Program-made: the position numbers and the translations under genes
The notes under the pieces: model-generated
Databases searched by the model: none
What the model was told of the DNA's origin: nothing
What the model saw: only the letters and a program-made list of their open reading frames with translations
NCBI GenBank assembly: GCA_903911985.1
Contig: CAIWFP010000157.1
Coordinates: 1-5,762, forward strand
Reading direction: 5' to 3'
Source: an uncultured Sphingomonadales bacterium
GTDB taxonomy: Bacteria; Pseudomonadota; Alphaproteobacteria; Sphingomonadales; Sphingomonadaceae
DNA length: 5,762 bases
Shown: piece after piece, positions 1 to 4,528 of the stretch
Layout of the letters: every line of letters begins with the position of its first letter
Position numbering within the stretch: the stretch's first letter is position 1

Positions 1-1225
1 CTTTCTTGACCACACGACTCTCATCGTAGGCAACGGAACCGGTCTCGCTAGCGCTGATCACCAGGCCGTTGTCCAGTACCACGTAGCGTGCCGGACGCAG
101 ACCATTGCGGTCCATGATCGTGCCCACGATGCGCCCGTCTGTATACGCGATGGCCGCCGGGCCGTCCCACGGCTCCATCAGCGCCGCGTGGAATTCGTAG
201 TAAGCGCGGCGCGAGGGGCTCATCAGCGGATTGCCGGCCCACGCCTCGGGGATCAGCATCATCACCGCATGGGCCAGCGAATAGCCCCCGGCCAGCAGCA
301 GTTCCAGAGCGTTATCCAGACAGGCCGTGTCCGACTGGCCATGCGGGATCAGCGGCCACATCTTGTCGAGATCGGCCCCCAGCAGTTCCGACTGCATGGT
401 GCGGCGGCGCGCGTTCATCCAGTTCACATTGCCGCGCACCGTATTGATCTCACCGTTGTGGGCGATGAAGCGGAACGGGTGCGCCAGCTTCCAGCTGGGA
501 AAGGTATTCGTCGAAAAACGCTGGTGCACCAGACCCAGCGCCGAAACACAGGCCGGGTTGCGCAGATCATCGTAGAAGCCACCAACCTGCGTTGCCAGCA
601 GCAGACCCTTGTAGACGATGGTGCGGGTGGAAAAGCTGGGCATATACAGCTCGGTGATGCCCGGCAGGCTGTGCTTTTCAGCCAAAGCCCCCAACGGATT
701 CTGCACCTGCTTGCGAATGGCGAGGATCTTGCGCTCGAAGGCATCCTGATCGGCGCAATTTTCGCCCCGGCCGACAAAACACTGACGGATCACCGGCATG
801 GATTCGCGCACGGTCTTGCCCAGACCCTCGGTGGTCACCGGCACATCGCGCCAGCCGATCAGGCTCTGGCCTTCCTTGGCGATGAACTTCTCGAAGGTCT
901 CGACGATGAAGTTCTGGCTGGCCTCGTCCTGCGGCAGGAAGCACATGGCCACGGCATAATCGCCCGGCTGGGGCAGGCTGACACCGGCGCCAACCGCCCA
1001 GTCGCGGAACAGCGCATCGGGCAGCTGGATGAGGATACCCGCGCCGTCGCCCAGCAGCGGATCAGCACCCACAGCGCCGCGATGATCCAGATTTTTCAGG
1101 ATTTCCAAGGCTTGTGTCACGATCTCGTGACTTTGCCGACCCTTGATATGAGCGACAAAACCCACGCCGCATGCATCATGCTCGTTGCGCGAATCGTAAA
1201 GACCCTGGGGCTCTGGAAATCCCAT
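1..1225 (-). CDS. gltB: Glutamate synthase large subunit, N-terminal glutaminase part (partial, runs off left edge)
   Basis: Large (alpha) subunit of NADPH-dependent glutamate synthase. With GltD it converts 2-oxoglutarate and glutamine to two glutamates in the cytoplasm, the second step of the GS-GOGAT ammonia assimilation route. The 408 visible codons are almost exactly the class II glutamine amidotransferase domain. The N-terminal nucleophile is Cys19 in DACGVGFVAHIKG, so an 18-residue propeptide should be removed. Further family motifs are LDHRGAVGADPLLGDGAG, HQRFSTNTFPSW (Arg236), HNGEINTVRGN (Asn257-Gly258) and IMDRNGLRPARY near the left edge. The frame is open throughout with no frameshift. 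The central, FMN/Fe-S and beta-helix domains lie outside the window. The ATG at 1225 was chosen because AGGG sits 10 nt upstream (1236-1239) and the short propeptide fits alphaproteobacterial GltB; in-frame GTG codons further upstream are possible but less likely. The gene lies 250 bp behind its upstream neighbour, so it probably has its own promoter. Identification is firm. Confidence 0.96.
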   Translation of the reverse strand, partial: MGFPEPQGLYDSRNEHDACGVGFVAHIKGRQSHEIVTQALEILKNLDHRGAVGADPLLGDGAGILIQLPDALFRDWAVGAGVSLPQPGDYAVAMCFLPQDEASQNFIVETFEKFIAKEGQSLIGWRDVPVTTEGLGKTVRESMPVIRQCFVGRGENCADQDAFERKILAIRKQVQNPLGALAEKHSLPGITELYMPSFSTRTIVYKGLLLATQVGGFYDDLRNPACVSALGLVHQRFSTNTFPSWKLAHPFRFIAHNGEINTVRGNVNWMNARRRTMQSELLGADLDKMWPLIPHGQSDTACLDNALELLLAGGYSLAHAVMMLIPEAWAGNPLMSPSRRAYYEFHAALMEPWDGPAAIAYTDGRIVGTIMDRNGLRPARYVVLDNGLVISASETGSVAYDESRVVKK

Positions 1226-1475
1226 CGATAATAAACCCTGCACACGGGCGGACACCGGCCAGAAGCCAGCCCCCACCCAATCCCTGAAATGAAACGCGAA
1301 TCATCTACCGCCGAGGCGGCGCGAATTGCGCTAGCTTTCCAATGGCTGCAGCACAGGGATTTTGCAACCGCGAAAGAAATTTCGCGGGGCTCAATGCGGC
1401 TCTGATTTTGCCCGAATAGGATTGCGCGCCACATCGGGCGCCGGGCAAGCAGGCCCGGAAGGCAGGGCTAGCTGC
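1226..1475. other. Non-coding gap upstream of gltB
   Basis: This 250-bp stretch holds no credible gene; the ORFs crossing it are frame shadows. It should contain the end of the upstream transcript and the promoter and leader of gltB. Visible structure includes two adjacent short stem-loops just after the upstream stop codon and a perfect 8-bp inverted repeat at 1368-1387, listed separately. I did not find a convincing -35/-10 pair for gltB. A GG-N10-GC spacing exists in the G-rich run at about 1264-1280 on the minus strand, but it lacks the rest of the sigma-54 consensus. Confidence 0.6.
1368..1387 (-). repeat. Perfect inverted repeat (8-bp arms, 4-nt loop) in the gltB upstream region
   Basis: The arms CCGCGAAA (1368-1375) and TTTCGCGG (1380-1387) are exact reverse complements around a 4-base spacer, GAAA on the plus strand and TTTC on the minus strand. 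It lies about 140 bases upstream of the gltB start. It could be a dyad bound by a regulator or a stem-loop in the gltB leader. No U-tract follows in the gltB direction, so it does not look like an intrinsic terminator. Its function is unknown. Confidence 0.5.
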
Positions 1476-1476
1476 C
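1441..1476 (-). terminator. Possible weak terminator: two tandem stem-loops after the hypothetical membrane protein gene
   Basis: Read on the minus strand, a GGCAG/CTGCC stem with a 6-nt loop begins at the last base of the TAG stop codon. Two bases later comes a CCGGGC/GCCCGG stem with a 6-nt loop (1458 to 1441). Tandem GC stems directly behind a stop codon suggest transcript end-processing or termination. There is no run of T after either stem, so a classical intrinsic terminator is not supported. Confidence is low. Confidence 0.25.
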
Positions 1477-2900
1477 TATTTCAGCCCGCGCAGCGCCGCC
1501 AGAGCCGATCGCGCCGCCGGCATCCCTGTCCCGGTCGATGCCCGGACATTGGCCCGGATATTGGCCCGGACATGGGTTGCGGAATCCTGTGCCAATTCGA
1601 GTGCCGCAGGGGGCAACTCGCCACCGGAGGGCTGATTATCCTCTCGGCGCTGCATGGCGATGGCCAGCCGTTCCATCAGCTCCACATTCGAGAGCTTCTC
1701 CAGCGAACCTTCGGCTATGCGCGCAGCACCATTCATCGGCGCGGCTTCGGGCGCCGGCTCGCTTGCGAGTACAGGCTCGGCCACCGGCGCTACTGGGTTC
1801 GCTACTGGGCTTGCGGCTGGGGCGAATGGCGGTTTCGCATCTGCCTGTGGCCAATCCACCCCTTGCGGGCGCGCGGTCGGGGCGACGAAACCATCGTGGG
1901 CAGGCGGCCATGGCGGGGGCACATATCCGGGAACCGGGGCCGCATCGGCCGTCGGGGTCAAATGGCTATCGCCAAGGATTTCGTTCTGGCCATTCCATGC
2001 CGGATCGACGGCAGCCATCGGCTCGGGCCGCTCCTGGACAAAGGCATAATCGTGCTGAGGGGAGGCTGGCTGATGGGAGGCTGGGGGCCATTGATCAGCC
2101 GGCCAGCCTTGTGCGGGAACCGCCCCGGGCGCCTCGACGTGGTGCGCGGGTGCGTAATAGCCTCCTCCCGCCTGCCCGAAAGCCTCTGGTCCGGCGGGGT
2201 GTGGGGGCTGCCACGCCTCGGCAAAGGCGGAGTGCGGCTGGGGCTGGGGCTCGGCCGGATAGGCGGAAGGCCGGCCCGCCTGCTCGGCCGCCGGATAGCC
2301 CGCCTGTGGCCCGGGCTCAAAAGCCTGCGCCCCTTGCGCATAGGCCGCCTGATAGGGAGCCTGATTATAGCCAGACGCGTCGTGAACCCAGGCCCCGGCA
2401 ACGCCGGCGGCCGGATCTGCGGCATAGTAGGGATCGACGCCATAATGGCCGCCCACCTCTTCATGTACCTGAAACGGGCGGCGCGGCGCGGCATCTTCGG
2501 GATGACCGTAATCATGGCCATAATCGGCGTGGGGCGGCACGCCATAGACCGGCTCGGCCACGGCACGGTGCGCATCCGCTTCGCTTTGCGCGATACGCAG
2601 GCCCACTTTGCGACCGATATGATACCCCAGCGCCGCGATTAGCAGCGCCATAATCGCGCGCGGTATCGCGCCCAGCGGCGGCGACGCGGCCGGGAACAGA
2701 TAATCGATATGGGTTATTACAACCAGCGCCTCCAGCAAGGAGCCGCGAACCGCCAGACTCGACAGGCTGAACAACACCGCGAACCACACCCCCATTCCCT
2801 TGGGAAACAGGGGGTGCGCGGTAATCGGCCGCTTGGAAAGCGACGATCCGTGCGACCCGGATTTCGGCCCAGAGAACTGCGAGGAGAACTGCGCTGTCAC
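1476..2900 (-). CDS. Hypothetical membrane-hairpin protein with long Pro/Ala-rich tail
   Basis: I do not recognise this 474-residue protein. Residues 1-35 are polar and basic. Two hydrophobic segments follow, about 36-51 (MGVWFAVLFSLSSLAV), possibly continuing through the hydrophobic stretch to about 68, and about 77-95 (ending ALLIAALGYHIG), then RKVGLR. Basic residues on both flanks predict both ends in the cytoplasm. Residues 110-395 are low-complexity, rich in Pro, Ala, Tyr, His, Gln and Trp, and probably disordered. A charged, helix-like segment follows at about 397-420 (EKLSNVELMERLAIAMQRRE), and the protein ends in Ala/Arg-rich sequence. The start is a GTG with AAGG 11 nt upstream (2912-2915). 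The next in-frame start, Met36, would remove the basic N-terminal arm. The gene begins 48 bp after the glycosyltransferase stop, so co-transcription is plausible. The long opposite-strand ORFs have Arg/Gly-rich, unlikely translations, whereas this frame gives coherent membrane segments. It may be a scaffold or polysaccharide-export accessory, but that is speculation. Confidence 0.8.
   Translation of the reverse strand: MTAQFSSQFSGPKSGSHGSSLSKRPITAHPLFPKGMGVWFAVLFSLSSLAVRGSLLEALVVITHIDYLFPAASPPLGAIPRAIMALLIAALGYHIGRKVGLRIAQSEADAHRAVAEPVYGVPPHADYGHDYGHPEDAAPRRPFQVHEEVGGHYGVDPYYAADPAAGVAGAWVHDASGYNQAPYQAAYAQGAQAFEPGPQAGYPAAEQAGRPSAYPAEPQPQPHSAFAEAWQPPHPAGPEAFGQAGGGYYAPAHHVEAPGAVPAQGWPADQWPPASHQPASPQHDYAFVQERPEPMAAVDPAWNGQNEILGDSHLTPTADAAPVPGYVPPPWPPAHDGFVAPTARPQGVDWPQADAKPPFAPAASPVANPVAPVAEPVLASEPAPEAAPMNGAARIAEGSLEKLSNVELMERLAIAMQRREDNQPSGGELPPAALELAQDSATHVRANIRANVRASTGTGMPAARSALAALRGLK
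1540..1575 (-). repeat. Three tandem 12-bp repeats in the 3' end of the hypothetical membrane protein gene
   Basis: Three head-to-tail copies of a 12-base unit (GCCCGGACATTG, GCCCGGATATTG, GCCCGGACATGG on the plus strand) differ at one or two positions. In the gene they encode HVRANIRANVRA at about residues 443-454, that is, a four-residue V/I-R-A-N repeat. The period is a multiple of three, so copy-number change would lengthen or shorten the protein without a frameshift. Confidence 0.75.
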
Positions 2901-2948
2901 TTTACAAACTACCTTACACCGGTTGTGGCTTGCGTCATCCGGCCGCGT

Positions 2949-4193
2949 TCAGGCGGCGACGGATAGCGGGAGAGCCACCGTGTGTGGTGACACGGTTTGG
3001 TAAACAACTTGATAACGCTGTGCATTGAACGCCCAGTCATGACTGGCCAGAACATGGGCACGGGCGCGCTGGCGCCGCGCCTCCCACCCGCTGCGATCCT
3101 GCAACAGCCGCGCCAACGAGGCGGCGCAGGCCGCCGGGTCATCCGGGGTAAACAAGGTTCCGGTTTCGCCATCGCTCATCAACTCCCGGTGCCCGCCCAC
3201 ATCGGATGCGGCCACCAGCTTGCCCTGCGCCATCGCCTCCAGAGGCTTCAGCGGGGTGACAAGATCGGTGAGCCGGCTCTTCTTGCGTGGATATACCATG
3301 ATGTCGGTCAGCGCGTAATAGCGCTCCACTTCCGTGTGCGGCACCCGGCCAACGAATCGGATGGCATCCGCCGCTGGCGATGCGGCAGCCTGCGCCCGCA
3401 AGGCCTCGGCGCAAGGCCCTCCGCCCACCAGCAACAGGCGCGCATCAGGCTGCTCGGCGGTCAGCATCGGCATGGCGGCGATCAGATCGTCCAGCCCCTC
3501 GTAATCATAAAAGCTGCCGATAAAGCCCAGCACCGGCGCACGAGAGCCATCAGGCCCCAGCAGCCCCAGCTCCGCGGCCAGCGCGTTGTCCGGCGGCACC
3601 GGCTGGCCAAACATTTCCAGATCCACACCATTGGGCATGATGGTGATGCGCTGCGCCGGGGTGCCGCGAGCGATCAGATCGTCCCGCAAGCCGGAACAGA
3701 TTGTCACCACCGCATCGGCGCCGGCCACGACGTGGTTTTCAAGGGAACGGGTCAGGCGGTATTTCAGCGAGTTCTCGCGCCCCGTGCCATTGCCCACCGC
3801 CGCGTCTTCCCAGAAGGCGCGGATTTCGTAAACCAGCGGAATGCCGCGTTTTCTGGCGACCTTCAGCGCCGCCATGCCGCACAGGGCGGGCGAATGGGCG
3901 TGCAGAATATCGGGCTGCCATTCCTCGCAAAGAGCATCGATCGCATCGGCAAAGGCCGAAATCTCGCGCCACTCCCGCCACACCACCGGGCCATCCGCTG
4001 CTCCACGCGTGCGGTGGAAGGTGAGGCCGTCGGCCTCCTCCCTGTCCGGCCCGTCCGCCATGTGGCGCAGGCCGGTAATGCCGCGCACCTCGATCCCGAG
4101 AGCCTCCTGGGCCTTCAGAATGGCGCGCGTGCGAAAGGTGTAGCCACTATGCAGCGGCAGCGAATGGTCGAGGACATGGAGAACCTTTGTCAT
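2949..4193 (-). CDS. Exosortase A (XrtA)/PEP-CTERM-associated glycosyltransferase, GT4 type
   Basis: A complete 414-residue GT-B fold glycosyltransferase that should transfer a sugar from a nucleotide-sugar donor to a growing lipid-linked glycan on the cytoplasmic side. The N-terminal acceptor half opens with VLHVLDHSLPLHSGYTFRTR (residues 4-23), the hallmark I recall for the exosortase A-associated family (TIGR04063 type). It continues with PDILHAHSP (94-102) and YEIRAFWEDAAV (122-133). The C-terminal GT4 donor half has IMPNGVDLEMF (185-195), LGFIGSFYDYEGLDDLI (222-238), LLLVGGGP (253-260), VGRVPHTEVERYYALTDIMVYPR (281-303) and TPLKPLEAMAQGKLVAASDVGG (313-334). Glu319 would be the second Glu of the EX7E motif; the first position is Leu311. 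No signal peptide or membrane segment is seen. The ATG at 4193 gives the family N-terminus but has no clear Shine-Dalgarno. It is transcribed away from the ligase operon, with a sigma-54-like promoter upstream, and may share a transcript with the gene 48 bp downstream. The sugar and acceptor cannot be read from the sequence. Confidence 0.93.
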   Translation of the reverse strand: MTKVLHVLDHSLPLHSGYTFRTRAILKAQEALGIEVRGITGLRHMADGPDREEADGLTFHRTRGAADGPVVWREWREISAFADAIDALCEEWQPDILHAHSPALCGMAALKVARKRGIPLVYEIRAFWEDAAVGNGTGRENSLKYRLTRSLENHVVAGADAVVTICSGLRDDLIARGTPAQRITIMPNGVDLEMFGQPVPPDNALAAELGLLGPDGSRAPVLGFIGSFYDYEGLDDLIAAMPMLTAEQPDARLLLVGGGPCAEALRAQAAASPAADAIRFVGRVPHTEVERYYALTDIMVYPRKKSRLTDLVTPLKPLEAMAQGKLVAASDVGGHRELMSDGETGTLFTPDDPAACAASLARLLQDRSGWEARRQRARAHVLASHDWAFNAQRYQVVYQTVSPHTVALPLSVAA

Positions 4194-4224
4194 GGCCGCA
4201 ACAGCTAGGGTAAAAGGCTTAACA

Positions 4225-4250
4225 TTGCGTCAACCACTCCCTGCTAGAGC
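4225..4250 (+). promoter_or_regulatory. Candidate housekeeping-type promoter toward the small protein/ligase operon
   Basis: TTGCGTC (4225-4231) and GCTAGAGC (4243-4250) are separated by 11 bases. The second element matches the Caulobacter-type -10 consensus GCTANAWC at seven of eight positions; the first matches the -35 consensus TTGACGS only in its TTG. Transcription would begin near 4257 and leave a leader of about 90 nt before the ATG at 4346. It overlaps the minus-strand sigma-54-like element, so the two could compete. The match is weak and could be chance. Confidence 0.25.
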
Positions 4251-4258
4251 AGTGCCAA
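4242..4258 (-). promoter_or_regulatory. Candidate sigma-54 (RpoN) promoter for the glycosyltransferase gene
   Basis: The minus strand reads TTGGCACTGCTCTAGCA. The -24 part TGGCAC is exact, the -12 part is TAGCA against the consensus TTGCA, and the diagnostic GG and GC pairs are exactly 10 bases apart. Transcription would start near 4231, about 38 nt before the ATG at 4193. From established work, exosortase A/PEP-CTERM loci in several bacteria carry the PrsK/PrsR regulators, and PrsR is a sigma-54-interacting type, so such a site is expected in this pathway. No activator-binding site was identified with confidence. Confidence 0.45.
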
Positions 4259-4282
4259 CTTAGCCCCACCCCCCCGTTTTCA

Positions 4283-4298
4283 GGCCGGTCAACCGGCC
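4283..4298. repeat. Inverted repeat GGCCGGT/ACCGGCC, possible operator
   Basis: Two exact 7-bp arms (4283-4289 and 4292-4298) are separated by two bases, and a further GGCCGG lies 4 bases beyond (4303-4308). The two-base spacer is too short for an RNA hairpin at full arm length, so a DNA-binding dyad is more likely than a leader structure. It lies between the candidate promoters and the small-protein start, about 50-65 bases upstream of the predicted sigma-54 transcription start. GC-rich DNA makes such palindromes less surprising. Confidence 0.4.
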
Positions 4299-4330
4299 AC
4301 TGGGCCGGACGACAGGGGGTGCGGGTTTTT

Positions 4331-4335
4331 GGAGA
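4331..4335 (+). promoter_or_regulatory. Ribosome binding site that sets the start of the small membrane protein
   Basis: GGAGA lies 10 bases before the ATG at 4346. An in-frame GTG at 4319 lies upstream of this site and has only a G-run touching it, so the site favours the ATG as the true start. Confidence 0.6.
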
Positions 4336-4345
4336 CATTGGGCGA

Positions 4346-4528
4346 ATGATTGACGACTTCGCGATAGGGCTGACACATATGCTGATGGCTTTGGCCATCT
4401 GGCGTCTGCTGTCGCGCGTCGACCTTGACGCCGAACCGGTCGCCCGCCCGGATATCAGCCCCGATGAAGCCGCGCCCATCCGCCCCAACCGCCCCGGCCG
4501 TCGACAGATGCGGGTGAACCGTGCTTGA
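4346..4528 (+). CDS. Small single-pass membrane protein (60 aa), translationally coupled to the O-ligase
   Basis: I do not recognise this 60-residue protein. It starts MIDD and has one hydrophobic segment at about residues 5-19 (FAIGLTHMLMALAIW), followed by RLLSR. An acidic stretch DLDAEP comes next, then a Pro/Arg-rich tail (PIRPNRPGRRQMRVNRA). Acidic residues before and basic residues after the segment suggest the N-terminus outside and the tail in the cytoplasm. The ATG is supported by GGAGA 10 nt upstream; a GTG 27 bases earlier is in frame but poorly placed. The stop codon lies inside the ligase gene, and the two overlap by 8 bases, typical of translational coupling and of proteins made in matched amounts. 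It is the first gene of the rightward operon. By position it may be an accessory or assembly partner of the ligase, which is inference only. The organised overlap and ribosome site argue that it is real despite its size. Confidence 0.72.
   Translation: MIDDFAIGLTHMLMALAIWRLLSRVDLDAEPVARPDISPDEAAPIRPNRPGRRQMRVNRA

Larger units (their letters stand above)
4194..4345. promoter_or_regulatory. Divergent promoter region between glycosyltransferase and ligase operons
   Basis: This 152-bp non-coding stretch separates two outward-facing transcription units of the same pathway, so both promoters must lie in or near it. It contains a sigma-54-like element and a TTGACGC hexamer-type element (4227-4233) on the minus strand, a weak alphaproteobacterial housekeeping-type match on the plus strand, a run of seven C at 4269-4275, and a 7-bp inverted repeat at 4283-4298 followed by another GGCCGG at 4303-4308. 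The arrangement would suit joint control of both operons. Confidence 0.65.

Noticed and set aside
188..1231. 347-codon plus-strand ORF
   Set aside because: It lies antisense to gltB, whose translation shows unmistakable glutamate synthase motifs; the plus-strand product is Arg/His/Gln-rich with no recognisable domain and is a GC-rich shadow.
1264..1280. Sigma-54-like GG-N10-GC on the minus strand upstream of gltB
   Set aside because: The spacing occurs inside a G-rich run, and the TGGCAC and TTGC parts do not match; probably chance.
1308..1319. CCGCC-GA-GGCGG short palindrome
   Set aside because: A 2-nt loop is too tight for a hairpin and five-base GC arms are expected by chance at this composition.
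1362..2653. Two long plus-strand ORFs (426 and 371 codons) opposite the hypothetical membrane protein
   Set aside because: Both translations are Arg/Gly/Pro-rich without domains, and two of them overlap each other. The minus-strand frame has coherent membrane segments, a ribosome site and sensible spacing to its neighbour, so it was preferred.
2997..4208. 403-codon plus-strand ORF
   Set aside because: Complete antisense shadow of the glycosyltransferase, which has full family motifs on the minus strand.
4269..4275. Run of seven C as a phase-variable tract or G-quadruplex
   Set aside because: Seven C outside a coding region is common in GC-rich DNA; the complementary strand has only two long G runs close together, too few for a four-run quadruplex.
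4319..4345. Upstream GTG start (4319) for the 60-residue protein, giving 69 residues
   Set aside because: The ribosome site GGAGA lies downstream of this GTG and correctly spaced for the ATG at 4346; the extra residues add charge before the membrane segment without support.
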